A stretch of DNA of 64,000 nucleotides, taken from Rouxiella badensis. GTDB taxonomy: Bacteria; Pseudomonadota; Gammaproteobacteria; Enterobacterales; Enterobacteriaceae. A program made the translations under genes and the position numbers. Numbering within the stretch: the first letter of the stretch is position 1; each line of letters opens with the position of its first letter. The notes beneath the pieces are model-generated. The model searched no databases. It was not told where the DNA came from and saw nothing but the letters and a program-made list of their open reading frames with translations. Location: assembly GCF_002093665.1 (NCBI RefSeq), contig NZ_MRWE01000028.1, positions 1 through 64,000 of the forward strand, given 5' to 3'. Positions 40,567-49,928 of the stretch are shown here, in pieces.

Positions 40567-40603
40567 GCACCCCGGTTACCGAATTGTCAGGTATCCGGGG
40601 TGC
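40567..40603. repeat. Intergenic hairpin element, copy A
   Basis: A 14-bp stem with one mismatch (GCACCCCGGTTACC paired with GGTATCCGGGGTGC) and a 9-base loop, in the 365-bp gap between dedD and cvpA. A very similar sequence occurs after hisP (copy B). It lacks a long T run, so it is not a standard terminator, though it may act as one. The rest of the gap holds the PurR box and no gene. Confidence 0.55.
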
Positions 40604-40760
40604 TTGCAGTGGCGTCTGTTTGTAGGTTAAGGGGCGCGAAGACTAAGCGGAATGTGCCCTTTTTAGGTAACTTGAATTTATAACGTTTCGTTATCTTTTT
40701 GCGGTGATTGATGTTTTTTTAGCCGCAATGATTAATTTGGCTGACCGGCAGATTTCCCCT

Positions 40761-40776
40761 ACGCAAACGTTTTCTT
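40761..40776. promoter_or_regulatory. PurR operator of cvpA-purF
   Basis: ACGCAAACGTTTTCTT is the classical PurR box, in the position of the known E. coli cvpA-purF operator. It lies about 110 bp before the cvpA start. PurR with hypoxanthine or guanine represses here. Confidence 0.9.
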
Positions 40777-40886
40777 TTTCTGTTAGAATTCGCAGCGATT
40801 TGGATGCCGGGCAAGTTTTTCCCCGAATCATTCCCGCTTTGGCGAGAAAGATGAAGGGTCTTATCCTGGATGAGATTGATAAAGTG

Positions 40887-41378
40887 ATGGTTTGGATTGA
40901 TTACGTCATTATTGCGGTTATCGGGTTTTCTGCTTTAGTCAGCCTGATTCGAGGTTTTGTTCGCGAGGCCTTATCATTGGTAACCTGGGGGTGCGCCTTC
41001 TTCGTTGCCAGCCACTATTATCCTTACCTCGCCGTCTATTTCACGCGTTTCGAAGACGAAGTCGTTCGAAACGGGATCGCAATTGGTATCTTGTTCATCG
41101 CGACGTTGATCGTAGGTGCCATTGTAAACTATGTGATCAGCTCTTTGGTCGATCGTACCGGACTATCGGGAACCGACCGGGTTTTAGGCGTCTGTTTTGG
41201 CGCACTGCGTGGCGTATTGATCGTCGCAGCAGGGCTCTTCTTTCTGGACACTTTCACCAGCTTTTCACACGGTGATGACTGGAAGCAGTCTCAGTTGATC
41301 CCGTATTTTAGTTCTATCATCAGGTGGTTTTTTGACTACCTGCAGAGCACGTCGAGTTTCTTGCCAAAGCATATTTAA
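40887..41378 (+). CDS. cvpA: CvpA, inner membrane protein (colicin V production)
   Basis: A 163-residue inner-membrane protein with four helices, nearly identical to E. coli CvpA (162 residues): MVWIDYVIIAVIGFSALVSLIRGFVREALSL-type N-terminus and LSGTDRVLGVCFGALRGVL. It is needed for colicin V export and affects envelope stress; the molecular role is unclear. The reading frame is open 61 codons further upstream but that part covers the PurR box and promoter, so the ATG at 40887 is used. It is co-transcribed with purF. Confidence 0.95.
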   Translation: MVWIDYVIIAVIGFSALVSLIRGFVREALSLVTWGCAFFVASHYYPYLAVYFTRFEDEVVRNGIAIGILFIATLIVGAIVNYVISSLVDRTGLSGTDRVLGVCFGALRGVLIVAAGLFFLDTFTSFSHGDDWKQSQLIPYFSSIIRWFFDYLQSTSSFLPKHI

Positions 41379-41408
41379 CTTTGGCAGCGCTGATGAGGAA
41401 AAGACAAC

Positions 41409-42926
41409 ATGTGCGGTATTGTCGGTATCGCCGGTTTTATGCCGGTAAACCAGTCGATTTATGACGCGTTAACGGTGTTGCAGCACCGTGGGCAGGATGC
41501 CGCTGGCATCGTCACCATTGATGGCAACAATAACTTCCGTCTGCGGAAGGCAAATGGCCTGGTGAAGGATGTGTTTGAAGCACGGCATATGCAACGTTTA
41601 CAGGGCAACATGGGCCTTGGTCACGTTCGTTACCCTACGGCTGGCAGTTCCAGCGCTTCTGAGGCTCAACCATTTTACGTCAACTCTCCGTTCGGCATTT
41701 CACTGGCCCATAACGGTAACCTGACGAATGCACACGAATTGAGAAGTACGCTGTTTGAAGGCGCGCGTCGCCACGTCAACACCACTTCCGATTCTGAAGT
41801 TTTGCTAAACATTCTGGCCAGCGAGTTGGACAAGTTCCAGCACTATCCGCTGGAGGCTGACAACATTTTCGCTGCCGTCACGGCAATGAATCTGAAGATC
41901 CGCGGTGCGTATGCTTGCGTCGCGATGATCATCGGCCACGGAATGCTGGCTTTCCGTGACCCGCACGGAATTCGCCCGCTGGTTATCGGCAGGCGTGAGC
42001 TTGAAGACGGCCGCTCCGAGTACATGGTAGCGTCCGAGAGCGTGGCGCTGGATACCCTGGGCTTCGAGTTCCTGCGTGACGTCGCGCCAGGCGAAGCGGT
42101 GTATATCACCGAAAAAGGCCAACTCTTCACTCGCATGTGTGCCGAGAATCCTCAGTACAACCCATGCCTGTTCGAGTACGTCTATTTCGCCCGCCCTGAC
42201 TCGTTCATCGACAAGATTTCCGTTTACAGCGCGCGTCGCCGTATGGGTCAGAAGCTGGGTGCCAAAATTGCCCGCGAGTGGGAAGATCTTGAAATCGATG
42301 CGGTTATCCCGATCCCTGAGACGTCTAACGACATCGCTCTGGAAATCGCCCGTATCCTGAACAAGCCGTACCGTCAGGGGTTTGTTAAAAACCGCTACGT
42401 GGGCCGTACCTTTATCATGCCGGGTCAGCAGGAGCGCGTTAAGTCGGTGCGCCGCAAACTAAACGCCAACCGCGCCGAGTTCCGTGATAAAAACGTTCTC
42501 CTGATCGATGACTCCATCGTTCGCGGTACCACCTCTCAACAGATTGTCGAGATGGCCCGTGACGCGGGAGCTAAAAATGTTTACCTGGCTTCGGCTGCGC
42601 CGGAAGTGCGTTTCCCGAACGTCTACGGTATCGACATGCCAAGCGCCAACGAGCTGATTGCCCACGGTCGTGAAGTGAGCGAAATCAACCAGATGATCGG
42701 TGCGGATGCGCTTATATTCCAGGACTTGAGTGACCTCATCGACGCGGTGAAGGAAGAGAACCCGGATATCGAGCAGTTCGAATGCTCGGTGTTTGACGGT
42801 ATCTACGTCACCAAAGACGTTGACCAAAGCTATCTCGAATACCTCGACGCCCTGCGTAACGACGATGCTCAGGCATTGCGTGGTCAGCAGGAAGCCGAAA
42901 ATCTCGAAATGCATAATGAAGGTTAA
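41409..42926 (+). CDS. purF: PurF, amidophosphoribosyltransferase
   Basis: A 505-residue enzyme for the first committed step of purine synthesis: PRPP plus glutamine to phosphoribosylamine. C2 ([10 protein letters not shown]) is the N-terminal nucleophile of the glutaminase domain after Met removal. The PRPP-binding motif [14 protein letters not shown] is near 363-376. Length equals E. coli PurF. GAGGAAAAG precedes the ATG. The upstream PurR box controls the cvpA-purF pair. Confidence 0.98.
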   Translation: MCGIVGIAGFMPVNQSIYDALTVLQHRGQDAAGIVTIDGNNNFRLRKANGLVKDVFEARHMQRLQGNMGLGHVRYPTAGSSSASEAQPFYVNSPFGISLAHNGNLTNAHELRSTLFEGARRHVNTTSDSEVLLNILASELDKFQHYPLEADNIFAAVTAMNLKIRGAYACVAMIIGHGMLAFRDPHGIRPLVIGRRELEDGRSEYMVASESVALDTLGFEFLRDVAPGEAVYITEKGQLFTRMCAENPQYNPCLFEYVYFARPDSFIDKISVYSARRRMGQKLGAKIAREWEDLEIDAVIPIPETSNDIALEIARILNKPYRQGFVKNRYVGRTFIMPGQQERVKSVRRKLNANRAEFRDKNVLLIDDSIVRGTTSQQIVEMARDAGAKNVYLASAAPEVRFPNVYGIDMPSANELIAHGREVSEINQMIGADALIFQDLSDLIDAVKEENPDIEQFECSVFDGIYVTKDVDQSYLEYLDALRNDDAQALRGQQEAENLEMHNEG

Positions 42927-42938
42927 TTAAGCCTTTTT

Positions 42939-42979
42939 ACCGTCTGTCTTACCCTGTTACGCAGGTCAAGGCAGACGGT
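42939..42979. terminator. Hairpin between purF and ubiX
   Basis: ACCGTCTG pairs with CAGACGGT, enclosing an inner CCTG-TTACG-CAGG stem. It lies just after the purF stop and is followed by pyrimidine-rich TTCTCTCC. Probable purF terminator, imperfect. Confidence 0.5.
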
Positions 42980-43098
42980 TCTCTCCGGTATTATCCCCGC
43001 TTGACACCGTTACTTGCCAATCGCTTTTCATTCCGGCAAAGTCTTCTGATTAATCCTACGTTCTGAAGTTTAAGTTCGTCATTTCTGAGGCTGTATCC

Positions 43099-43671
43099 AT
43101 GAAACGACTCATTGTCGGCATCTCCGGCGCCAGTGGCGCTATTTATGGCGTTCGTCTTTTACAGGTGTTGCGCGAAGTGCCTGAGGTCGAAACGCATCTG
43201 GTGATGAGCAATGCGGCGCGTCAAACGCTGGCGCTTGAAACCGATCTCAGCCTGCGCGACGTTCAGGCGCTTGCCGACGTTGTCCATGACTCCCGAGATA
43301 TCGCGGCAACCATCTCTTCCGGCTCGTTCAAAACCGCGGGTATGGCAATACTGCCGTGCTCAATCAAAACGCTGTCCGGTATTGTCAATAGCTATACCGA
43401 CGGATTGCTGACCCGTGCGGCAGACGTCGTGCTGAAAGAGAGCCGTCGTCTGGTGCTGTGCGTGCGCGAAACGCCACTGCATCTCGGCCATTTGCGTCTG
43501 ATGACCTCCGCAGCCGAACTCGGCGCGATTATCATGCCGCCGGTACCTGCCTTTTATCATCGTCCCTCAAGCGTTGAAGACATCATCGATCAGACCGTAA
43601 ACCGGGTTATCGACCAGTTTGATATCGAACTTCCGGAAGACCTGTTTGTTCGCTGGCAGGGCAGCCACTAG
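43099..43671 (+). CDS. ubiX: UbiX, flavin prenyltransferase
   Basis: A 190-residue enzyme that joins dimethylallyl phosphate to FMN to make prenylated FMN, the cofactor of decarboxylase UbiD in ubiquinone synthesis. Motifs VGISGASGAIYGVRLL (6-21), ISSGSFKTAGMAILPCSIKTL and KESRRLVLCVRETPLHLGHL match the family. Length is close to the E. coli 189. Confidence 0.96.
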   Translation: MKRLIVGISGASGAIYGVRLLQVLREVPEVETHLVMSNAARQTLALETDLSLRDVQALADVVHDSRDIAATISSGSFKTAGMAILPCSIKTLSGIVNSYTDGLLTRAADVVLKESRRLVLCVRETPLHLGHLRLMTSAAELGAIIMPPVPAFYHRPSSVEDIIDQTVNRVIDQFDIELPEDLFVRWQGSH

Positions 43672-43717
43672 CTTTTTGCAAGCCCTTATGCCCTAAATTT
43701 GCACAGAATGATAACGA

Positions 43718-43756
43718 TGCACCAAAATTGAACTCTTTATGTTTTATTTTGGTGCG
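43718..43756. promoter_or_regulatory. NtrC-like half sites (or a hairpin) upstream of hisJ
   Basis: TGCACCAAAAT at 43718-43728 and ATTTTGGTGCG at 43746-43756 are inverted copies. Each equals one arm of the NtrC site TGCACC-N5-GGTGCA. They lie 110-145 bp upstream of a sigma-54-like promoter, a usual enhancer distance. As RNA they could also form a 10-bp hairpin ending ubiX, so the reading is not certain. Confidence 0.45.
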
Positions 43757-43862
43757 TTTCTGTTTCAATCTGACGGTAGCGCTCGCTTAACCGGTGATTT
43801 TGCAGACTAATCTGAATGTAATTTTGCCTTCGTTGTTCACTAAAACGACAGTTCCGCAAAGT

Positions 43863-43878
43863 CGGCACGATTACTGCA
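43863..43878 (+). promoter_or_regulatory. Candidate sigma-54 promoter of hisJ
   Basis: CGGCACGATTACTGCA has GG and GC separated by 10 bp and fits the sigma-54 consensus TGGCACG-N4-TTGCA well. Nitrogen-regulated sigma-54 promoters are known for argT/his transport genes in enterics. Transcription would start near 43888, giving a leader of about 130 bp. Confidence 0.55.
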
Positions 43879-43904
43879 TAACTATTGCATAATTACTGCA
43901 TAGT
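43872..43904 (+). repeat. Three tandem 11-bp repeats over the hisJ promoter
   Basis: TACTGCATAAC, TATTGCATAAT and TACTGCATAGT follow each other without gaps, so TGCATA recurs every 11 bp. The first copy contains the -12 GC of the sigma-54-like promoter and the second covers the predicted start. They resemble ARG-box half sites (TGAAT/TGCAT), so ArgR binding is a fair guess. Confidence 0.6.
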
Positions 43905-44018
43905 AGTGAAAGTGGTGAAAATGTTACCGACGCAGACCGGTGACAAAAAAATAAAACGGTTGTCCCGGCAACCAAACACAACAAACAACAACGCACGATT
44001 AATGGCTGAGGGTTATGT

Positions 44019-44801
44019 ATGAAAAAGTTGTTCAAGGTTCTTCCTCTGGTATTCGTATTGGCCAGCGCAAGCAGCGCTTTTGCTGCCGTGCCAAAAGTAA
44101 TTAAAATCGGTACGGATCCAACCTATGCACCATTTGAATCGAAAGATTCCAGCGGTAAGCTGGTCGGTTTTGATATCGACCTGGCTAATGAAATGTGTAA
44201 ACGTGCGCAAATCAAATGTACCTACGTTGAAAGCGACTTTGACGCGCTGATCCCTTCCCTGAAGGCGAGAAAAATCGACGCCATCATCTCTTCTTTGTCT
44301 ATCACTGAGAAACGCCAGCAGGAAATTGACTTCACCGAGAAGCTGTATGCCGCCAACGCGCGTCTGATAGCACCGACCGGCTCTAAAATCTTGCCCACTC
44401 TGGATTCCCTGAAAGGCAAAAACATCGGTGTTCTGCAGGGTTCTACTCAGGAAGCCTATGCCAACGCCAACTGGCAGCCTAAGGGCGTTAACGTAGTGGC
44501 CTACCAGAATCAGGACCTGATTTATTCAGACCTCGCGTCCGGCCGTCTTGACGCAGCGTTCCAGGATGAAGTCGCAGGCAGCGAAGGCTTCCTGAAACAG
44601 CCTGCGGGTAAAGGCTACGCGTTTGCAGGCGAGTCGGTTAAAGATGACAAATTCTTCGGTGTGGGCACCGGCATGGGCCTGCGTAAGAACGAAGACGATC
44701 TGAAAAATGCATTGAACAAAGCCTTCGATTCCATGCGCAAAGACGGCACCTACGACAAGCTGGCGAAAAAATACTTCAACTTCGATGTGTACGGCGGTTA
44801 A
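44019..44801 (+). CDS. hisJ: HisJ/ArgT-type periplasmic basic amino acid-binding protein
   Basis: A 260-residue periplasmic binding protein that delivers histidine and/or lysine, arginine, ornithine to HisQMP. Signal peptide is 1-22 (SSAFA). [25 protein letters not shown] and [26 protein letters not shown] are family signatures. E. coli has two adjacent paralogues, argT and hisJ; here only one gene precedes hisQ, so it may serve both ligand sets. The symbol hisJ is chosen from operon context; argT is possible. Confidence 0.9.
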   Translation: MKKLFKVLPLVFVLASASSAFAAVPKVIKIGTDPTYAPFESKDSSGKLVGFDIDLANEMCKRAQIKCTYVESDFDALIPSLKARKIDAIISSLSITEKRQQEIDFTEKLYAANARLIAPTGSKILPTLDSLKGKNIGVLQGSTQEAYANANWQPKGVNVVAYQNQDLIYSDLASGRLDAAFQDEVAGSEGFLKQPAGKGYAFAGESVKDDKFFGVGTGMGLRKNEDDLKNALNKAFDSMRKDGTYDKLAKKYFNFDVYGG

Positions 44802-44844
44802 GGGGTAGCTGACGACATCAGGGACAGGAGTCGTTTCCGTAGTG

Positions 44845-44870
44845 GCGGCCTGCCTGCAAGGGGAGGCCGC
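44845..44870 (+). terminator. Hairpin between hisJ and hisQ
   Basis: GCGGCCT-N12-AGGCCGC followed by TTTAAAA. It is placed to weaken read-through or to protect the hisJ message, giving more binding protein than membrane subunits, as seen in other importers. Confidence 0.5.
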
Positions 44871-44937
44871 TTTAAAAGAGAAGCCCAGTTAAACCTGCGA
44901 AACGCAGTCTGATTATCGTCAAAGACAGGATATGTTC

Positions 44938-45624
44938 ATGCTATACGGGTATTCCCACGTAATAATCCAGGGCACACTGGTCACGCTGGAACTGGCACTC
45001 TCCTCGGTGGTGCTGGCCTTGATCATTGGTTTGATCGGAGCGGGCGGAAAGCTGTCAAAAAACCGGGTTATATCTGGATTGTTTGGCGCCTACACCACGT
45101 TGATTCGCGGCGTTCCCGATCTGGTATTAATGCTGTTAATTTTCTACGGCCTGCAAATTGCGTTAAACAGTCTGACCGAAGCCATCGGCATCGATCAGAT
45201 TGATATCGATCCCCTCAGCGCAGGTATTATCACCCTTGGATTCATTTACGGTGCCTATTTCACCGAGACCTTTCGCGGCGCTTTTATGGCGGTTCCGCGC
45301 GGACAAATCGAGGCGGCGGTGGCTTACGGCTTCAGCGGCTCACAGATTTTCCGACGTATTCTCTTTCCAGCCATGATGCGTTTCGCTCTGCCTGGCATCG
45401 CCAACAACTGGCAGGTTATTCTCAAGGCCACGGCGCTGGTGTCTCTGCTCGGCCTCGAGGACGTCATCAAGGCAACGCAGTTGGCAGGTAAGGGGACTTA
45501 TCAACCTTTCTACTTCTCTATCGTTGCCGGCATCATTTATCTGGTATTTACCACCTTATCCAATGGAGTATTGCTGTGGCTCAACCGCCGGTATTCGCTG
45601 GGTGTGAAGAGGGCTGAGCTATGA
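44938..45624 (+). CDS. hisQ: HisQ, basic amino acid ABC transporter permease
   Basis: A 228-residue inner-membrane permease with five helices, partner of HisM. The EAA loop is near 142-160 (EAAVAYGFSGSQIFRRILFP). Length equals E. coli HisQ. I used the ATG at 44938, since CAGGA lies seven bases before it, and not the one two codons upstream, which is too close. Its TGA overlaps hisM. Confidence 0.95.
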   Translation: MLYGYSHVIIQGTLVTLELALSSVVLALIIGLIGAGGKLSKNRVISGLFGAYTTLIRGVPDLVLMLLIFYGLQIALNSLTEAIGIDQIDIDPLSAGIITLGFIYGAYFTETFRGAFMAVPRGQIEAAVAYGFSGSQIFRRILFPAMMRFALPGIANNWQVILKATALVSLLGLEDVIKATQLAGKGTYQPFYFSIVAGIIYLVFTTLSNGVLLWLNRRYSLGVKRAEL

Positions 45625-46337
45625 TCGACATTTTGCATCAATACGGCATGTCGCTGCTCTACAGCGACGGCTACCGTTTTACCGGTCTCGCCGTAACGCT
45701 GTGGCTGCTAATAAGCTCGGTGGTGATGGGGGGACTTCTCGCTGTGCTGCTCTCCGTTGGGCGCGTTTCGCCAAACCGTTGGATAAGCATGCCAATCTGG
45801 CTGTTTACCTACGTTTTCCGCGGTACCCCGCTCTACGTGCAACTGCTGGTGTTTTACTCCGGGATGTACAGCCTCGAAATTGTCCGTGGCACTGACTTTC
45901 TGAACGCCTTCTTCCGCAGTGGCCTCAACTGCACCATTCTGGCCCTGACGCTGAACACCTGTGCCTACACCACCGAGATTTTCGCCGGTGCGATACGTGC
46001 AGTACCGCATGGTGAAATCGAGGCGGCCAATGCTTACGGTTTCTCGCGCTTTAAAATGTATACCTGCATCATCCTGCCTTCTGCGTTGCGTACCGCTTTA
46101 CCGGCCTATAGCAACGAGGTGATTCTGATGCTGCACTCTACGGCGCTGGCGTTTACAGCCACCGTGCCAGACGTGCTTAAAATTGCCAGGGACATCAACT
46201 CTGCGACCTATCAGCCGTTCTATGCGTTCGGTATCGCGGCGGTGATTTACCTCTGTGTCTCGTTTGTTTTGATTAGTTTGTTCCGCAAGGCGGAAAAACG
46301 CTGGCTGGCGCACGTTAAGCCTCAGTCTTCACACTAA
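45621..46337 (+). CDS. hisM: HisM, basic amino acid ABC transporter permease
   Basis: A 238-residue permease, same length as E. coli HisM. It carries the EAA-loop segment GEIEAANAYGFSRFKMYTCI near 132-151 that contacts the ATPase. It starts within the hisQ stop (ATGA). Confidence 0.95.
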   Translation: MIDILHQYGMSLLYSDGYRFTGLAVTLWLLISSVVMGGLLAVLLSVGRVSPNRWISMPIWLFTYVFRGTPLYVQLLVFYSGMYSLEIVRGTDFLNAFFRSGLNCTILALTLNTCAYTTEIFAGAIRAVPHGEIEAANAYGFSRFKMYTCIILPSALRTALPAYSNEVILMLHSTALAFTATVPDVLKIARDINSATYQPFYAFGIAAVIYLCVSFVLISLFRKAEKRWLAHVKPQSSH

Positions 46338-46387
46338 GAAAAAAATGTATTAACCGTGAAAACGTTTAAACCAGTGCGGGAAAAATC

Positions 46388-47161
46388 ATGTCAGAAAATA
46401 AATTAGCCGTAATCGATCTGCATAAGCGCTATGGCGAGCACGAGGTACTCAAAGGCGTCTCAATGTCTGCCAATGCCGGTGACGTTATCAGCATCATTGG
46501 ATCATCAGGTTCTGGGAAAAGTACCTTCCTGCGCTGCATTAACTTCCTCGAAAAGCCGAGCGAAGGGTCGATTAGCGTCAATAATCAAGATATCCGCATG
46601 GTGCGCGACACCGATGGTCAGCTCAAAGTGTTCGACAAGAAGCAGCTCCAGCTGTTGCGCACCAAGCTGACGATGGTGTTTCAGCACTTCAACCTGTGGA
46701 GTCACATGACGGTGCTTGAAAACGTCATGGAGGCACCGATTCAGGTGCTGGGCATCAGCAAGGCCGAAGCGAAAGACCGGGCTATCCGTTACCTCGAGAA
46801 AGTCGGGATTGACGAGCGTGCACGCGGCAAGTATCCGGTGAACCTGTCTGGCGGTCAGCAGCAGCGCGTATCAATTGCGCGTGCCCTGGCGATGGAGCCT
46901 GAGGTGCTACTGTTTGACGAACCGACGTCGGCACTGGATCCGGAGCTGGTGGGGGAGGTTTTACGCATCATGCAGAAACTGGCCGAAGAGGGGAAAACCA
47001 TGGTGGTGGTTACGCATGAGATGGAGTTTGCCCGTAACGTCTCCAGCCACGTAATTTTCCTGCATCAGGGCGTTATCGAGGAGCAAGGGAACCCTGCAGA
47101 CGTATTCGGTAGCCCGAAAAGTGCCCGTTTGCAGCAGTTTTTATCGGGTGCCTTAAAATAA
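46388..47161 (+). CDS. hisP: HisP, basic amino acid ABC transporter ATPase
   Basis: A 257-residue ATPase of the HisQMP2 importer. Walker A GSSGSGKS is at about 38-45, the signature LSGGQQQR near 154-161 and Walker [14 protein letters not shown] near 173-185. Length is identical to E. coli HisP. It is the last gene of the operon; a hairpin element follows. Confidence 0.97.
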   Translation: MSENKLAVIDLHKRYGEHEVLKGVSMSANAGDVISIIGSSGSGKSTFLRCINFLEKPSEGSISVNNQDIRMVRDTDGQLKVFDKKQLQLLRTKLTMVFQHFNLWSHMTVLENVMEAPIQVLGISKAEAKDRAIRYLEKVGIDERARGKYPVNLSGGQQQRVSIARALAMEPEVLLFDEPTSALDPELVGEVLRIMQKLAEEGKTMVVVTHEMEFARNVSSHVIFLHQGVIEEQGNPADVFGSPKSARLQQFLSGALK

Positions 47162-47194
47162 CCCGCTGTACTTGACGTTGCAGCAGCGTTGGCT

Positions 47195-47228
47195 CACCCC
47201 GGTTACTGAGTTTTTTAGGTTTCCGGGG
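47195..47228. repeat. Intergenic hairpin element, copy B
   Basis: CACCCCGGTTACTGAGTTTT and the following TTAGGTTTCCGGGG closely match copy A near 40.57 kb. Outer arms GTTGGC (47188) and GCCAAC (47234) extend the stem. It lies between convergent hisP and the sugar kinase gene. Confidence 0.55.
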
Positions 47229-47284
47229 AAAGGGCCAACTTGCCGCAGCGCCAAATACTTAGGGTTATGTTCGTCCTATCTTAC

Positions 47285-48829
47285 TTACTCCATTTTGGTC
47301 AAATCATACAGCTGATGCATGTCTCCCTTGATGTTTTTGTATATTGAACGATAGGTGTTGAACAGTGCGTTGTATTTTTCGTGGGCTTTTGCGTCGGGTT
47401 CCGCACGAGCTTCCAGCGTAAACCACTGCTTTATCTGTTCTGCATTTTGAATGATCCCTACGGCCTTCGCGGCCAGGAAGCAATCCCCAAGCGGTGCCTC
47501 AACCTCCTCCTTGATAGTCAGAACCGGATAGCCGGTCACGTCAGCGATGATCTGCATCCACATGTCCGAGAAGGCCGCACCGCCGACGACGATAAGCTCG
47601 TTGTCTAACCGCTCGGCGCAGGCTTTGCCGGACTCGATATTATCTTTGAGCGCAAAGGTGATGCCTTCTAACACAGCGCGATACATGTGATGTCTCGTGT
47701 GGTAAAGGCTTAATCCAACCAGAGTCCCGGTTGCCTTGGCATCCCAAATTGGGCTGCGCTCTCCCATCAGATAAGGGAGAAACACCAGACCATCAGCCCC
47801 TGGTGATAGGCATTTGGCTTTTTCTTCCAACACATGGTGCACCGTGCAGCCTTGCTCTTTAGCCTGTTGCTTCTCGGCGCTGCAAAACTGCTCGATAAAC
47901 CAGGTCACTGACGCGCCTGCGGTAATCGCACCGCCAAACGTGTAGATATCCTGCAAAGGATTATTGACGTGCGGCATGCTAATAAGGCCGTGCCGTGCGT
48001 CTACGGAGTGATTGATAAAGCCCCAGCACATCGAGGTGCCTATCATCGCCACGTGGTTACCCGGCGCGACAACGCCTGCGGCCAGGGTTGCGACGGCGGC
48101 ATCGACGCCGCCGGCCACAATCGGCGTACCCGCGGCCAGTCCGAGTTTCTCTGCCATCTCGGGCAGCAGACCGCCCACAATTTCGTCGGAGGCGACCAGC
48201 CGAGAGGGCATCATCGATTTGGGGATCCCGAGCATGCGGCAGGCCTTGGTTGACCAGTCGCGTTTTTCAATGTTGTAGACACCGCCGATATTGCCCGCCG
48301 AACAGTGATCGACCGCGACCTCGCCGGTCAGCTTGTAATTGATGTAGCTGTTTGGCGGCAGGAAGAAACGGGTATTTTCCCAGACCTCAGGTTCGTGCTC
48401 TTTGATCCACAGGATCTTGGTGTAACCGTAGTAGCTGTCGAGCGAGTTGCCGGTAATACGGAACAGCTCCTTAGTGTCGACGTAATTCTTGACCCACTCG
48501 ACGCGGTCAGACGCGCGTCGGTCCATCCAGATAAGACAGGGATAAAGCGGTATGAGGTTTTCATCGACCGCGATCCCCGATCCGCCGTACAGACTGCTAA
48601 TGCAGACGGAGGCAATCTGGCTTTTGTCTACGCCGGACTGCCTGACAATGTCTGCCAGCACCGCCATTGTTGCCTCGAGCCAAACCTCAGGCCATTGCTG
48701 CGCCCACAGCGGCTTTGGCGTTTCGACGCTGTAGCCGCGGGATGCGCTGGTGAGAATACGTCCCTCGGCGTTCATCAGAATACCTTTGGTGCTCTGGGTA
48801 CCGACATCGACTCCAATAACATATTTCAT
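47285..48829 (-). CDS. FGGY-family carbohydrate kinase
   Basis: A 514-residue kinase of the FGGY family (xylulokinase-like). VIGVDVGTQSTKGILM at 4-19 is the N-terminal phosphate-binding motif, WMDRRASDRVEWV near 99-111 matches the xylulokinase group, and IVVGGAAFSDMWMQIIADVTGYPV near 416-440 is the C-terminal FGGY signature. It follows a polyol dehydrogenase by 13 bp and faces a polyol permease, so it probably phosphorylates the ketose made by the dehydrogenase. The exact sugar (erythrulose, xylulose or ribulose) is inference. Confidence 0.8.
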   Translation of the reverse strand: MKYVIGVDVGTQSTKGILMNAEGRILTSASRGYSVETPKPLWAQQWPEVWLEATMAVLADIVRQSGVDKSQIASVCISSLYGGSGIAVDENLIPLYPCLIWMDRRASDRVEWVKNYVDTKELFRITGNSLDSYYGYTKILWIKEHEPEVWENTRFFLPPNSYINYKLTGEVAVDHCSAGNIGGVYNIEKRDWSTKACRMLGIPKSMMPSRLVASDEIVGGLLPEMAEKLGLAAGTPIVAGGVDAAVATLAAGVVAPGNHVAMIGTSMCWGFINHSVDARHGLISMPHVNNPLQDIYTFGGAITAGASVTWFIEQFCSAEKQQAKEQGCTVHHVLEEKAKCLSPGADGLVFLPYLMGERSPIWDAKATGTLVGLSLYHTRHHMYRAVLEGITFALKDNIESGKACAERLDNELIVVGGAAFSDMWMQIIADVTGYPVLTIKEEVEAPLGDCFLAAKAVGIIQNAEQIKQWFTLEARAEPDAKAHEKYNALFNTYRSIYKNIKGDMHQLYDLTKME

Positions 48830-48842
48830 GGCCGTGCGTCCT

Positions 48843-49928
48843 TCAGGGAACTAACAAAACTTTAACCGATTCGGCGCTGTGAGCGTTTTCAAATGCCGCC
48901 TCCCATTCATCCAGAGAATAGGTGTGAGTAACAACGCCCTCGGCGCTGAACAGCTTACGTTCAAAAAAGTTGATAACGGTTTCGTAGCAGTGCGGGCCGA
49001 GGTGTGCGCCGCGAATGTCCAGCTCTTTGCGGTCGCCGATGATCGACCAGTCGACGGTGGTCTCTTTGCTGAACACGCTGAATTCAACGAAGCGGCCCAT
49101 CTTGCGGATCATTTGCAGACCCTGTGGGACACTCGCCGGATTACCCGTGGCTTCAATGTACACGTCACAGCCATAGCCGTCGGTCAGGGCTTTCACTTTC
49201 GCCACCACGTCTTCTTCGAGCGGGTTCATCACCAGGTCGGCACCGAACCCTTTTGCCAGCCGCAGGCGCTCGGGGATAGTGTCGAGGACAATTAACAGCT
49301 TAGGTGTTTTGAGGCGAATTGCCTGTACCATGCCCAGCCCCAGCGGACCTGCACCCGACAGCACCACGACGTCGTTGAACTGGATGTCTCCGCGATTGAC
49401 GGCGTGAATGGAACAGGCGAAAGGCTCGATCAGCGCGCATTCGTTGCGAGTGAGTGAGTCTGGGATTTTGTGAACGCGGCTGGTGGGTTTGAACAACATG
49501 TATTCGCACATGCCGCCGTTAGCGTCCTCGTTCTGAAAACCGTAGATATCGTGCTTCTCGCACATCCAGTATTGGCCGTTTTTACAGAAACGGCATTGTT
49601 CGCAGGGTACGATTTGTTCCGCGATAACCCGGTCACCCATCTTGACGCTGAAATGCTCCAGCGCACCTTCCCCATAGCCGACGACTTCACCAAAAAATTC
49701 ATGCCCGGGGACGACCGGTGGTTTAACCCATGAAGGGGCGGTCGCGCTGCCCCAGAACATCGGTGCGCCGCCGTGGCAGTGAACGTCAGAGGCGCAGACG
49801 CCGCAGGCACTGATCTTGATTAATAGCTCACGGGCCTTGGGTGTCGGTAGAGGCGCATCTGAAACCAGGCGATAATCACGCGGACCGTAATTAACGAGTT
49901 GTTTAATTCGTTGAGGTAATATATTCAT
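48843..49928 (-). CDS. Zinc-dependent polyol dehydrogenase (erythritol/threitol type)
   Basis: A 361-residue medium-chain dehydrogenase. Catalytic zinc residues are C45 (SACGVCASDVH) and H76-E77 (PGHEF). The structural zinc site has C109, C112, C115 and C123. The nucleotide-binding motif is SGAGPLGLG near 190-198. It resembles proteins annotated as erythritol/L-threitol dehydrogenase, but I cannot separate these from sorbitol- or arabitol-type enzymes by eye. First gene of a two-gene operon with the FGGY kinase. The ORF ends 13 bp before the kinase start, so translation is coupled. Confidence 0.75.
   Translation of the reverse strand: MNILPQRIKQLVNYGPRDYRLVSDAPLPTPKARELLIKISACGVCASDVHCHGGAPMFWGSATAPSWVKPPVVPGHEFFGEVVGYGEGALEHFSVKMGDRVIAEQIVPCEQCRFCKNGQYWMCEKHDIYGFQNEDANGGMCEYMLFKPTSRVHKIPDSLTRNECALIEPFACSIHAVNRGDIQFNDVVVLSGAGPLGLGMVQAIRLKTPKLLIVLDTIPERLRLAKGFGADLVMNPLEEDVVAKVKALTDGYGCDVYIEATGNPASVPQGLQMIRKMGRFVEFSVFSKETTVDWSIIGDRKELDIRGAHLGPHCYETVINFFERKLFSAEGVVTHTYSLDEWEAAFENAHSAESVKVLLVP

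Noticed and set aside
40704-40886. In-frame 61-codon N-terminal extension of CvpA
   Set aside because: It covers the PurR box and the expected promoter, has no family similarity, and the E. coli start MVWIDY aligns with the internal ATG.
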